Source: Diphasiastrum complanatum
Taxonomy: Eukaryota > Streptophyta > Lycopodiopsida > Lycopodiales > Lycopodiaceae
NCBI GenBank assembly: GCA_029204225.1
Contig: CM055111.1
Coordinates: forward strand, 10,427,000 to 10,490,999
Direction of reading: 5' to 3'
DNA: 64,000 nucleotides
Shown piece after piece: positions 35,100 through 46,645 of the stretch. A program made the translations under genes and the position numbers. The notes beneath the pieces are model-generated. The model saw only the letters and a list, made by a program, of their open reading frames with translations. It ran no database searches and was not told where the DNA came from. Within the stretch, counting starts at the first letter, position 1. Each line of letters begins with the position of its first letter.

Positions 35100-35410
35100 A
35101 AAATAGAGTGCAGTTTGCAAGGTATTTATATATGTTCACAATGTCGTGGCAACACGAACATGTCATATGAATTCATAGGTATTACTTCTGTCGATTTGAT
35201 TGCAAAGAATCCAGACACATCCTTTCTAATCGTAGCATTGTTTCCACGATAGTTAACTTTGAACCATTTCACATCAAAGATGAAATATTTTCCATTACTT
35301 CCATAGTCGACCTCGTAAATATGTTGAAGTGTGCCAACATAGTGTAGGTCACCTAAACTGATGTTTGTGTCTTTTGCACTATAATCCCTAAAGGATTTCC
35401 GTAATATCTA
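35100..35410 (-). pseudogene. CACTA transposon protein fragment (DUF4216-like)
   Basis: Minus-strand translation gives LHYVGTLQHIYEVDYGSNG, KYFIFDVKWFKV, and after a gap FVLPRHCEHIYK. This matches the DUF4216 pattern of CACTA transposases (Y-x-G-x-L-x-x-I-x-E-L-D-Y...F-K-x-x-W...F-V-L-x-x-Q-x-x-Q-V-F-Y). DUF4216 is a C-terminal part of Tnp2-type proteins. The remainder of the transposase is not recognised upstream on this strand. Confidence 0.5.
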
Positions 35411-37408
35411 AATATCCTATTGTTTCTGATTCAAAAAACAGGTCCATCATCTATAATAGATTCCTCCTGGAATCTCTGACAAATGCTTTTCCTTGATAAC
35501 TCTCTTTTCTTCCTACTTCTCCCCCTTTATAACAGGAAATGCCATGAGTTCCCAAGGGGTGCATATCATTCAAGATTTGCCCAGGAGAAGTTTCAAAGAA
35601 AAGATCCAAGAAAATCAAGAAAGTCAAAGAAAAGTGTTGCATCATCGTAAACTAATACTAATAATGTCCCAACACGATGACTCAACCAAAGATCTTCTTC
35701 GTTACCAACTTGAGAATTGACCCATAAATCAGAAAAGGATTTTTTAAAGATTTAAGCAAGGAAAACAATTTTTAGGAAACAATTCCACTAACCATTTCTG
35801 TGACATCGTCAACGGGTAATCAAAATTACCTTCCAAGGAATCACAAAAAATCGGGTTAATTAATGTGTTCAGAAATTCACCAATGTATCCTTTATAAAGA
35901 AATAGCTTGTCGGGTTTCCGGTTTTGTAAATTTCAGATATCCAAAAAAGGGGTCATGACCAATATCTCAAATTTCCGACAAAACACCCGTTTTATGACCG
36001 ATAGTATTTGGCATCACTAAGACTTACGACCATACTATGGTCAACTGATCCAGTTAGTTTTAGATCTTCATTTTGGAATTGCCTGCATCCCATACCACAG
36101 GTTCTTCCTCCATGAAGGCCCTCCACTTCCTGATCAAAGTGTCAGAAAAATAATACAAGTATATGAAGTTCTCGGGAATTTATTAGAGAATTCCAACAAC
36201 AACTAAATCAAACATTCCTTTGCCCCTTTTCATAATCTTTACGGTCACTAGAAGGATAACAATATCATCCTAACAGGCATGAGTGACAAATTATAGAAAT
36301 GGGGAAGAACGAGCTGACTTTTTCTTGTTCTTAACAACAACCAGTGTTGGTACGCCCGCAGCTTCAATCACACTAAGAAACAACCTTTTTCGTTCCAATT
36401 TGGTTTTTCCATCTAGGCTTTTGGGCCGTTTTTGACCGTGTCTTTTTTCAAAAAAACGATACCTTGGTCAAAAAAATCCAAGAATTTCTAGACACAAGTG
36501 TCCAATTCTTGGGTGCCCGTTGTAGTTAATAAAGCGAATATACTTTTCATCAACTGTGAAAAAAGCTTTACGGAATTCCCCCAGGAATCCAGCCCAGTCA
36601 CAATTTGATGGGTTACATCCTCCACCACTAGGAGGCCTGACCCAAAGCATCGACGAAATTCGCTTTTGTTATTCTGGGACGTGGTGCAGTGACCAACGGT
36701 TTATCCAGTCATTACCAACTTCGGGGCATTTTTATCACCGAAAAAATCTCCAGTTAAAAGCCCAAGTTGTATTCCTAATGGCTAATTATTGAATAGATTT
36801 TGCGCACAGTTTTTTCTATTTATTGCATAGTTGAAATTCCGACCTACTATGATCCAAGTGTTAAATATTTTAGGGGGCCATCACGGACGAGTGATGTCGG
36901 GCGAATTTTCATTTGCCACCCCTGCTTTAGAATTTCATTCAATCCATTTGCATAGAAAAAAACCGAAAAAATCGATAAAATTTTTCGTTCGGTTAAATCA
37001 TTATGGGTAAAAACATAGCGTTTAACGGAGAATAACGTGCTCATAGAATTTTTATCAATGATTTTGCAAAATGGAACCAACGCAACAAATACTCGGCAAA
37101 AACCATTTCATGCATCAAAATCTCATTCAAACAATATTTCAGCCATTAAAATTTAAGTTAACTGCATTGATCAAAAAGTGAAAAAACCAACAATTGAAAA
37201 AACATTGAGTAAAGCCTCCAACTTCTCCCCCCTCTTCCCTTCTCAATCTACATACATAACACACTCATACTCAAATTTCTCAAAACTAAAACTTAAGTAT
37301 GACACCTACCCCCCCCCCCCCCCCCCGTTCTCACCAAAAAGCCTCGGGCCTCACCTGCTGCTTGCGAGCAGAACGAGAGAGAGGCCCGAGCAGCATGTGA
37401 AGACCCCG
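35411..37408. other. non-coding or heavily decayed DNA
   Basis: Short frames only. Possibly more of the decayed CACTA element on the minus strand up to about 36850, but no further motif is secure. A run of 18 C lies at 37309-37326. Confidence 0.45.
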
Positions 37409-37565
37409 AGAGAGAGAGAGAGAAAGAAAGAAAGCTTTATTAATGTCTTTTCCATGCCAAAAGGCATATAAGACCAAAAAGGAGTACATGTCAAGGATGT
37501 GAAAACCATGGGAGCGTATATAAACATCTCGAGGGAAAAAAACTATGCATAACGGAGAGAGAGAG
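37409..37565 (-). mobile_element. LINE 3'-end fragment (copy 3), flanked by (GA)n on both sides
   Basis: On the minus strand about 130 bp of LINE 3' end: TTTTTGGTCTTATATGCC.. then the hairpin ATGCCTTTTGGCAT (37454-37467), then GACATTAATAAAGC, then a TTTC repeat and (TC)n. The same order ends the LINE copies at 44292 and 55645. (GA)n lies at 37409-37422 on the 3' side and at 37555-37565 on the 5' side. A severely 5'-truncated insertion. Confidence 0.75.
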
Positions 37566-37599
37566 GTCCGAGGGATGGTGGCGCACCATCCCTCCACCA

Positions 37600-38725
37600 T
37601 TTTCTGTGCTATTCATTCCTGCAAGTAGTCAACAGGAGGGCGCATTGTATGCTGCAGGAGGAGCGCAGTTCTGGAGCATTTTCCAAACCGTTTTTTGATG
37701 ATTCCATACCAACAGAGAACCTAACTCAGTTTCTTCTCCTGCATAAAGTTTTTCATGCATTCCATCTGCTGTTTTTGCAGATTAAGAAGCATCCAGGGCG
37801 GTTTTTACAGCTTCTTTCATTCCATACAAGCCTAAGCATTCTCTTTTATGGGCAAAAAAGAGGTTAGTCTTGTTTTAGCTTCAGTTAGAAGCTGTCTACC
37901 TTTTCATACTGCTTTTCTTGCAGATAAAAGTTGTTAGAAGAATGTAAACATTGTTGCTATGCCTTAATTCATGCATAAGCAACCTTCTTACAGATTCTTC
38001 ACAAATTAGTTTCACAAAGGTTGAAAAACAGGGTAGATGCTGTCCATTTTTTCCCAGAAACGCTGATTTGCAGGTTCCCATCCATATTTACAGAATAGAC
38101 TAAGTTGTAAACCACACTATCAGTATGATGGCCTTATTGATTCACAAAAGCCTACAAAACTCAGTTAGTTTGCTAAAAAAATCCAGCATGAACTAGTGAA
38201 TCACCAAGAAACCTCCATGCAAATCCTTTAAGAAACCACCAACACTCACAACTAGTGATTAGTCTTTTGTGTGCTTCTTTTCCTGCTTTTCCTCCGATTC
38301 AAGCCAAAATTGGCTCATTAAAAAGCAAAAGACAGCCAACAAAACCACCTAAATCACTGTTTAAGAACAAGAAGCCAAAAAAACCAGCATTCACTCTTAT
38401 TGATCTCGTTGCTAACGGAAAAGTCTCCCTAATGAATTAAACGAGAACACAAATGTATTGAAAATTGGAAATTTACTTCCTGAAAACCATTATGAAGTGT
38501 CTAAACATCGAACCGATTGTATACTTGGTAGTGCACTTACCACACAACCGATTACACTTCAAATATGGAAATCCACGAGAAGAATAATCCGCACTTTCAC
38601 CACTTCGTTGCATACTCCATTGAATTCTCGAACAAGTGTCAAGATTCCATATCACACAATGGAAAAATCCCACAATTCGAGATTTCTCTTGAACACAAGT
38701 CAATGGCAAAAACGTGCTCAGAATT
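37600..38725 (-). other. internal region of a short minus-strand LTR element, non-coding
   Basis: Lies downstream, on the minus strand, of a primer binding site and LTR. No gag or pol motif is recognised in any frame. Pyrimidine- and TGCAG-rich wording resembles leader DNA of the LTR elements at 44-47 kb. The far end is undefined. Confidence 0.4.
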
Positions 38726-38738
38726 GGCTCTGATACCA
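38726..38738 (-). promoter_or_regulatory. tRNA-iMet primer binding site
   Basis: Minus strand TGGTATCAGAGCC is a perfect 13-base match to the plant primer site, immediately inside the LTR edge. Confidence 0.85.
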
Positions 38739-38739
38739 A

Positions 38740-39160
38740 TATAAAATCCTTAATCCAAGGATCCTATTCTAAGCATGCCAATCACAAGCAACACAAGAGA
38801 ACCTGATGGTGGACAAACCAACCACGGATCTAGCCCCCAAGCTATGGATCAATCACTCAGAGAGGATGAGGCATCACACCAGCAGCATCCTGTCACCGGT
38901 CATGCTATCAAGCATACACTAGTGAGAGCCCAATAGGTATACTTATACCCTCCAAGGCCCATGCACCACTAGTAGTGCACTGTGACACCTCCCTGGACAC
39001 CTTTGCAGCCTATCTGAGCCACGTCATCCAGTTCCCCAATGACTCAGTGATAGACCCATACAAATCCACCATCAAGTGTTTAGGCCTACAACCATTAATT
39101 ATGACCATGTACACATAAGGGCCCCGATTCCCTTATAGTCACAATTAACTTACAGGTGTT
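38740..39160 (-). repeat. LTR adjacent to the primer site
   Basis: The segment 38740-38986 is repeated at 40205-40469. It carries GGGTATAAGTATACC (TATA palindrome) on the minus strand and ends at the primer site. The 5' part beyond 38986 is not shared and its outer boundary is approximate. Confidence 0.6.
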
Positions 39161-39169
39161 GGTCTACTG

Positions 39170-40204
39170 GTCCCTAGCGTGGACACGCTACCCGAGACCA
39201 GTCATGGGCATGACAATGGCCTCTGCCGAAGTGGCCATGCGTTGCAACTCCCCCTTCAGCCGGTGGAGCCGCTCAAGCATGATGAACTGGTAGGCGAAGC
39301 GCGTGCGTGGGAGCCGACTTCTTCATATCCAGCCTGCATTGCAAAACAAAATAAGAACCAGACACGAAAACGCATTCGCAATCGTAATCCCTAGTCCCTG
39401 GAAATATTGGCGTGTGCAACGGAACTGCAAATGAGCTAAAAAATAAATAGTGTCTTACTTGTTGAATGTGCAGAAAAGCGTAGTGGTGCGGCGCTTGCGT
39501 GTGATGAAGTCCACACCACAAGTGCCCTCCTAAGAAGCTCATTGACCCAAGGTTGACGCCCGATGGAATGCAGGAGGAGGTCCAGTGAGTGTCGGCACAT
39601 GGAGTCCACACAATGGAGGGGTACTCTGCCATGAGAAGATCCCCCATACCTCGGTAGTTGGACGCATTGTCCGTCACAACCTGTCGCGAACAGTTGATTC
39701 AAATTAATGCACAGCTTGAAAACACATTGCAATCAATTGAAAACTAATGAAACCTTTGTTAACACATTGCGCAGTAAATCCCCCATACCTCGGTAGTTGG
39801 ACGCATTGTCCATCACAAATTGTCGAGAACAGTTGATTTAAAATAATGCACAACTTGAAAACACATTGCAATCAATTGAAAACTAATGAAACCTTTGTTA
39901 ACACATTGCGCAGTAAATGATCAAGCAACCAATGAAAGAACTAGTACCTGGACAACGCGCTGTGGCCCAACCTCCTGTATCGCCTCGCAGATGATGCCGT
40001 AGGTGTACTCCGCTGTGTGCACTCTCCCTGCCTCGGAGGCGTCCATGCTGCGGAGGAACATGGAACCGTTACAGCTGGACACAATGATGTTGATGAGTGG
40101 ACGTTTACGACGATCAGTCCACCCATCAGCCATGATGGAACAGCCGTACAAATCCCAGCCCTCGTGCAATGCGGCTAGTCTCTCTCTGACCTTGGCAACC
40201 CGCC
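39170..40204 (-). pseudogene. hAT transposase fragment, different subfamily (DUF659 part)
   Basis: On the minus strand LAALHEGWDLYGCSIMADGWTDRRKRP (40180-40100) and VVTDNASNYRGMGDLLMAEYPSIVWTPC (about 39682-39600) are the two conserved DUF659 blocks, each with its catalytic Asp. They are on separate exons: the first ends at GTACTAG near 39946. The start of the second exon and the preceding intron are tandemly duplicated with a 139-bp period (39639-39777 and 39778-39916). It resembles the 56-62 kb hAT but is clearly diverged, and the C-terminal part is missing. Confidence 0.75.
39639..39916. repeat. tandem duplication, 139-bp unit, two copies
   Basis: ATCCCCCATACCTCGGTAGT starts at 39639 and at 39778. 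The copies differ at a handful of positions. The unit contains an exon start and the intron in front of it in the hAT relic. Confidence 0.9.
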
Positions 40205-40469
40205 TATAAAGTCCTCAATCCAAGGATCCTATTCTAAGCATGCCAATCACAAGCAACACAAGGGAACTTGATGGTGGACAAACCAACCCAACCAACACTA
40301 GATCGAACAGATCTAGCCCCCAAGCTATGGATCAATCACAAAGAGGAATGAGGCATCACACCAGCAACATACAGCTACCAGTCCTGCAATCAAGCATACA
40401 ATAGTGAGAGCCCAATAGGTATACTTATACCCTCCAAGGACCATGCACCACTAGTAGTGCACTATGACA
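40205..40469 (-). repeat. partial LTR copy inserted in the hAT relic
   Basis: Aligns with 38740-38986 over its whole length in the same orientation. It divides the proline-rich N-terminal part of the hAT relic (40470-40850) from the DUF659 part. No target-site duplication is visible (CCGCC against GCTCA), so it may be a truncated or recombined copy. Confidence 0.7.
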
Positions 40470-40853
40470 GCTCATTCAGTGGTAGAGTCCAAGGATGTTG
40501 GATCCTGCTGGTTCGGTTTAGGTCATAGAACATCTGTGCTATGGTCTTGGTGGCCTGATTGCTACTGTCCCTCTCTGAGAGATCTCGTGATGGTGGTCTG
40601 TCTCGTGCCTCGGGATGTGGATGGTTGAGAGGATGCAGATGGACGGTGCGGCTCTGGAGGTGGTGGCATAGCTGCAGCTGCGGAAGTGGAGGCTGTGGAT
40701 CCATGGGGAGTACTGGCAGAGGGGGAGGGGGTGGCGGTGGCGGTGGCGGATGCGGGGGCGGTGGCGGGGGTGACAGTGGGTGCACCGGTGGAATGGGTCT
40801 CGACGGCATCTATGGATGCTCGCCTGGCTCAGCACCTCACTCTCCCTAAACCC

Positions 40854-40855
<2 letters not shown>
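40470..40855 (-). pseudogene. hAT relic, proline-rich N-terminal exon
   Basis: Minus-strand frame with a poly-Pro tract followed by TIAQMFYDLNRTSRIQHPWTL, which aligns in position with the pre-DUF659 block of the intact hAT (VASLVYELNLPFAITDSEPF). It belongs with 39170-40204. Confidence 0.5.

Positions 40856-40856
<1 letters not shown>

Positions 40857-40886
<30 letters not shown>
40857..40886. repeat. (CT)n microsatellite at the 5' edge of LINE copy 1
   Basis: About 30 bases of CT directly before the first LINE-homologous base. Confidence 0.95.
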
Positions 40887-40888
<2 letters not shown>

Positions 40889-40892
40889 AGGA

Positions 40893-43800
40893 TATTTCTA
40901 TCTTTTCTCCCCAGGGATATGTACTTTTGGCAAGTGACTTTAACGCACGCACGACCACCAGACACGAAATTTCATGTGATGACGAATTATCTCCAACTTC
41001 ATGCTTTGGATACAGGTCTTGCGCGGACATCTCACGATGAGGCTACCCCTTCTACTACATTTGGTGAGCAGCTACTCAGGATTTCGGAGGCACATTCCTT
41101 GGTCATTCTGAATGGTTTATCACAGTGGCCAGATTCAGCAGCATTCACTTGTCATCCACATAGTGGCGGACATAGTGTGGTGGATTACTTCATTGGCTCA
41201 CCAGCCTTGATTCCTCTCATTCATAGCTTTACTATACTCTCTCCTACCCTTGCTAATCACTCACTGCTCTTACTCTCTGTTGGCCAGACCTCTCCCCTTC
41301 CAATCATTCGACCCAAGACCGCTACACCTCACTTTTCTTTTCGTACACATCTCATCCCACGCTACATAGTCACGCTCAACTCTCTTTTGCAAGATTTTCC
41401 CTTCTCCTCTCCTATTGAGCAACAGGCCAGCTTCTTGTCGCTCTCCCTTATACAAGCCGCCATCCAGGCCTTTCCCCCTAAGACATATCCCACTCATCGA
41501 AAGACCTATAACCGATGGTATGATCATGATTGCCACGCCTTACATAAGCATGTGGTATACGCCATGCATCACTCTCCTGATCTTTTAGTGCACGTACAAA
41601 AGCAATATCGTCATGTAGTTAATAAAAAGAAAAGAGACTCTCTAACAAGAGATGGTCAGAAACTTCTCTTCCTCCTCTCATTTCTGGAAAATCTTTTCTA
41701 AGAAATCTTCCTTACTTTCACCTATTGATATTGACTCTTGGGTGGAGTATGCTACTTGCTTATACACTACAGATGCTCCGCCTATCCCTATCACTCGACC
41801 CGCTACATTCTCTCTTTTTACCTCTGACCAAATTGAATTCGCGATTTGTAAAGCCCAACCCCATAAAGCGAAGGACGTCGACTCTCTTAACATGGACTTC
41901 CTCAAACCTGTCTTCCAGCTTCTCTCTCCATACATTGCCCACACTTTAACTTGGCTGTTACCTCGGGCTTCCCCACCAACTGGTGCACGAACCTTCTCCA
42001 TCCCATTCTCAAGGCTGGTGATCCAATGAACGGGGATAACTATCGCACTCTCATGATCAGTCACACGATGGCGAAGCTTTATGGCTCAGTTCTGCAGTCT
42101 ATGGTTGGATCCCAAGCGGAATCAGATGAGTTATTTGCTCTTGGACAGGCTGGCTGTAGACCCGGATACTCTACTATTGAGCATGCATTTGTCCTACGCT
42201 GCATCACAGAGGAGGCTCGACATTGGAGACAGAGAGTATACTGCTGCTTTGTGGATTTCCGCAAGGCCTTTGACTCAGTTCCATGGCACCTGCTACTTCA
42301 GTGCTTATCTTCACTTGGCTTCTCACAGGATATCATTATGGCTATCAGCGCCTTATATGAGAGGGTTTTAGCACGTTTCAGAGATGGCAGCAGCTGGTCG
42401 CCTTTTATCCTGAGCACAGTTGGAGTCAAGCAGGGATGTCCACTCTCTCCCACTCTTTTTGCATTGTACATTGATGATCTAGAGCGGATCATCAAGGAGG
42501 AGGGGGGTGATGGATGTCCACTTGCTGATGTTATTATTCCTATCCTACTGTATGCGGATGATGTGGCATTGCTATCCTCTACAGCCATTGGATTATCGAC
42601 ATCATATGAGAGATGACGCTTTTTATTATGATGGACAACAACTGGAGATTGTTACATCATACACCTATCTAGGTGTATTATTCACCGGCCCCTTACTCAC
42701 TTTTCGCTCTACTGCTCTATATCGCCTACGTAAGGGGCATGTTGCCTTGGTACATATGGAGAGAGTGTGTACTACTTACCATATTCATGATCCTGCTACC
42801 AGAGACCACCTTTTCTCTACAGTAGTCTCACATGTGGCTATGCACTCGGCAGAGGTCTGGTGCCCAGAGATATCTCAGGGTACTTGGAGAGACATCACTC
42901 GTCTGCAAATCACCATGTTAGGGAGGATGATTCGTGCGAAGCCGTCAGTTCCTCATGAGATTCTTTTAGCGGAGTTCGCCTCACTCCCCATGGTGGTAGA
43001 GGCTATGTTTCAGATTGCTACCTTTCTACATCGACTTGAGACCATGGATACTCACAGATACGTGATGGCAGCGCTTACTTCTTCTCAGACTATAGCTGGA
43101 CAGCAGGCTAGGTCTTCTTGGTATGGTGATGTGGTAGCTTTCTTTCAGTCATGGGGCTTCTCGATGCTGGATCTCCCACAGGGAACTCATACATTTATCA
43201 GACAACAGCTGTATTGGAGATATTGTCACATAGTATGGGATCATCCTGACCATGAGAGAGTCAAGCTTACCTTCTATGGCCACATATCTTACGTAGAGAC
43301 AGTTTGGGACTCCCTGGTAGACCTTTATATCTCTCTCTTCCTCTTTCTTTTGGGCTCCGATACAGATTGGGACAGTTACGAGTCTCTTCGCATCAGCTTG
43401 CTATTGAGACAGGCAAATATTCAGGCATTTTGAGAGAGCATCGAATATGCCAGGTATGCACATTGGGTGTAGTGGAGGATGAGTTTCATTTTATCTTCAT
43501 ATGCCCTACATACTATGAGATATGTGGCCGATATCACTGTTTATATCGTGACACCCCTATTATCAATGTTAGTGCCGCTGCAGTTGGATCTCATTAATTG
43601 GAATTGTTGGAGCATTCTAGGACCTATTTTTTAAATTTAAAAAACGTTCTGGAATTTACTATATGTTCCGTACAGTACGTTCTGACCCAAAAGGTTTGGA
43701 ACAGGTTTCTAAGGTCTAAACTCAATACATTTTTGGACTATCAGGATCTTAGATGTGACGGCCTTTTACTACGAGAGATGCTTATGTTGACTCATTGCTA

Positions 43801-43950
43801 GCTTCTTTCAGAAGCGGGAGCGCGATGACCTATCAGATGATGAGGCAGTCATACTGATGAGGGCGAAGACCCAGCGTGCTCAGCTGCCACCTCTTGCCAG
43901 ATTTACGCGCGCCTCTAGAGCTACCAGAGCTCCTTGATCACAGCCCACAG
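40893..43950 (+). pseudogene. LINE polyprotein: endonuclease, RT and C-terminal Cys block
   Basis: LLASDFNART (about 40925-40955) is the AP-endonuclease motif G-D-F-N-A/T. SVVDYFIGSPAL and ANHSLL match the S-x-I-D-Y and S-D-H blocks of the same domain. RT follows: LGQAGCRPGYSTIEHAF, CFVDFRKAFDSVP, STVGVKQGCPLSPTLFALYIDDLE and the catalytic ILLYADDVALL (about 42540-42580). About 35 residues after YADD are deleted near 42600 relative to copy 2. A C-terminal CQVCTLGVVEDEFHFIFICPTYYEI block is a CCHC-type finger. At least five frameshifts make it inactive. The RT type (F-x-D-F-x-K-A-F-D-S-V, G-V-K-Q-G-C-P-L-S-P) is unlike common plant L1 or RTE. Confidence 0.88.
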
Positions 43951-44236
43951 CTGCTATGAGTATCAGATGCTTTTTTCAAGATTGATATTTATCCTCTTAC
44001 TTTCCTTAGTAGAGCAGGCGGTTAAGCTCTTGCACCTGTACCCTCTTCAGAGCTGGAGGTTAAGCTCTTGTGTATTTGCTCTTTTATGCATTTTATGATT
44101 CTATATTGGCTATGTCTTTTCCTAGCTCGAGAGAGTTCTATATTGTCTTTTCCATTTAGACTAGCATTTTTTATTATTAGGTTGTCCGACATGGACAGTA
44201 ATCCTACAAGACATGTACTTATTCATTCTGTCTTAT

Positions 44237-44250
44237 GTGCCCTTGGGCAC
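44237..44250 (+). repeat. LINE 3'-end hairpin, copy 1
   Basis: GTGCCCTTGGGCAC: 6-bp stem around TT, about 10 bases before GACATTAATA. Equivalent hairpins with different stem sequence occur in the other two LINE copies. Confidence 0.75.
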
Positions 44251-44292
44251 TCAACAGACATTAATACATTTTCTTTCTTTCTCTCTCTTTCT

Positions 44293-44796
44293 TGTTGGAA
44301 TATAAATGGAAATGATATTTTACCATAGGTTACTTTGACCCAAAAGGTCGAGAGTTGTGTAACCATGGTCATTTATTATATTAGGCCTACTAAACTTAGA
44401 GTTAACTTGGTAGGGACTCATGGGTCCACTAGGCCTAATTGTGACATTAAGTACCCCAACTTGACATATTGGAGGTACCTTATTCTTTCTATGTAACTTA
44501 TAGAAAGTTGGATAGTCAATAGTCAAGTAGTTGTACAGCCAATAGTCAAGTAGTTGGAAAGCCAATAGTCAAGTAGTTGGATAGCCAATAGTAATGAAGT
44601 TAGATAGTCATCTTGGACTATATATATGTGTGCATCTCATTTGTATATGACACTTTTGTAAGCAATACTGACTATTCTCCTTGGCTGTCCACGAGGTTCT
44701 ACAAGAGGGTTTCTAGCCATCTCTCTCTTTCTTTTGAGGATGCTTTGTGTGATTCAATAGTTAAGATCCTGGATCCTTAGGCTTCTATTTCTTACA
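44293..44796 (+). repeat. outer element 5' LTR
   Basis: TGTTGGAATATAAATGG...CTTACA, immediately followed by TGGTATCAGAGCC. Confidence 0.9.
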
Positions 44797-44809
44797 TGGT
44801 ATCAGAGCC
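44797..44809 (+). promoter_or_regulatory. primer binding site of the outer element
   Basis: TGGTATCAGAGCC, perfect initiator Met tRNA complement, no gap from the LTR. Confidence 0.9.
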
Positions 44810-45293
44810 TTTAGGTGATCATATTGCTTGCAGGAGGGCGCCCAATAGGGAGCTATCTTCTTCCACTTTTGGTTGCAGAAAATCATCAAGCTGCTGATTT
44901 TTGCAGGAGAAGAATCTGTTCATCTTCTTATAGCTTTTTTGCAGGAAATTGCAGGGCACCTTCACCTATTTGAGAGCTAGCAGTAGGGCGCCCATGCTCA
45001 AACCAATTGCGTGTGATCTTGACTCAATTACATGCTGAAAATTTCAGATTTACTTCTTAAATGAAGATACATGTGTTTTGGACACATTTCTTGCTGAAAT
45101 TTCCCTGTCGGTGAGCTTGGAGTAGGGCGCTACCATCAACTCTATATGCACATAGTGTGCACTCTTTTCAGCCACAAATTTCTGGTTTTGGTTTTGGCTT
45201 CATTCGAAGTCTACCTATTTGTGAGCATTCTGTTTTTTGTGCAGAAATCAGCCACCTATTTCATTACTTGTTCAGCAAATTGCATGTGGAGTA

Positions 45294-45747
45294 TGTTAGA
45301 AGTAATAAATGATAATGTTAGTTTCCCATAGGTTACTTTGACCCAAAAGGTCGAGACTTGTGTAACCATGGGTTAGGTTTATTATTTAGACCATGTTAAG
45401 TCAGTTTTAGTTGAGTTGGACCCAATTTTGGTCCAGTAGTAATTTGTGGGTCCAAGTAAAGTCTAATTATGTTAAGGGACCCTATCTTGACTTTTGGGGG
45501 TGCCCTATAATTAGTAGTGGGTCTTGGAAGGTTCTAGAACTTAGAGTTTGGAAGAGTCTAGGACCTTGGAAGGCCTATTTATGTGTACTCTTTGTTCATT
45601 TGTAATTCATTCCCTTCAAGCATTGCTACTACTCTCTCTCTCCTTGAGGGCGCCTAACCCTCTCCCTCTTCTTCTTCTTCCTCTTTTTCTTCTTCTTGTA
45701 TATGGAGATTGAATGTTAGAAGGATCTTGGCACTTTGATTTCCTACA
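45294..45747 (+). repeat. additional related LTR with its own primer site
   Basis: TGTTAGAAGTAATAAATG...TTTCCTACA is followed at 45748-45760 by TGGTATCGGAGCC, a primer site with one mismatch. It shares CCATAGGTTACTTTGACCCA and AAAAGGTCGAGA with the outer LTRs but is diverged elsewhere. No partner LTR of this subtype is in the window. It may be the 5' part of another element that recombined with, or inserted in, the outer one. Confidence 0.7.
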
Positions 45748-46218
45748 TGGTATCGGAGCCATGGATCTTGTATGCTTGATTTAGGGCACCCTACCAAAAG
45801 AGATCGTCTTCACTTGGGGATCACAAAAATTCAGCACCTATGCTGATTTTTTGGAGTGAAGATCCGTTTTTTGACTCTTTTCCGTTTTGCAGGAGGGCGC
45901 CACACATCAAAGAAGATAACAGGATTTTGGGCGCCCAAAAATCAGGTTGTTGTTTGCTGATTTTTCAGGTTGCAGGAAGGCGCCAAGTCAACATGTGTCA
46001 ATTAGTACTTTTGTTCAAAGTGTTAAGAGTGAGCATTTGTTTGGAGAGAATTTTTCATTATTTGAAAAATCTTCTATGTCAGCCTATGATGGATTACAGG
46101 TCCATGTTTCGACTTATTGCCGAGTTTATGTTGATTCCCTACTTCGGATGGAGCATGCAAATCCTCACCCTTCAACTCGATGCTTCATTATTACGCAATC
46201 TTTTCCTTTTATATGTTG
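45748..46218 (+). other. leader-like internal DNA of the outer/related LTR element
   Basis: Non-coding. It holds several GGGCGCC words, including a 16-bp perfect palindrome TTTTGGGCGCCCAAAA at 45925-45940. It continues after the nested chromovirus at 52971-53110. Confidence 0.6.
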
Positions 46219-46632
46219 AGTTATGGACTCGGCTCATTACATTCGCCATGTCCATTTACATTTACTTTACTTTATGCATAGGCAGGCTTTGGGCCCTTTT
46301 TTATTCATGATTATTGACATTTAGACCATATTATTGGCCTTGGGCCCTATGATTCACTATATTGGTTATTTGGTCATATTACTGAGAGTGGGGGCCTTCT
46401 TGGAGGGCGCACTATTTTCCCTCTCAGTTTGGCCCTAGCCACTGGAAGCTTCCTTTTTGGGCTTCCTCTTGGCTATAAGTAGGGATTCTGTGTCATTTAT
46501 TACTTGGCTTATGATATGATCTCCTTCTTTAGTCTCTTTAAGCTTTCTCTCTCCTGCTTTCTAGGGTTAAGTCTTGCTTATGTGATGCTTTCATAGACTA
46601 AATCTAGATCAGCCGTGGCTACGTTCATAACT
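46219..46632 (+). repeat. chromovirus 5' LTR
   Basis: Starts AGTTATG and ends CATAACT (inverted). The primer site follows at once. Confidence 0.92.
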
Positions 46633-46645
46633 TGGTATCAGAGCA
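46633..46645 (+). promoter_or_regulatory. chromovirus primer binding site
   Basis: TGGTATCAGAGCA, matching initiator Met tRNA; it fixes the LTR end at 46632. Confidence 0.9.

Larger units (their letters stand above)
40887..44292 (+). mobile_element. LINE copy 1, 5'-truncated, with tail interrupted by an LTR element
   Basis: Begins in the endonuclease domain right after (CT)n, continues through RT and a C-terminal Cys-rich region, and ends in a 3' UTR. The 3' UTR has a GGTTAAGCTCTTG word repeated 37 bp apart (about 44012 and 44066), then the hairpin GTGCCCTTGGGCAC (44237-44250), GACATTAATACA and TTTC/TC repeats. At 44292 the tail is broken by a 9.3-kb LTR insertion; it resumes as (CT)n at 53621. 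Confidence 0.85.
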
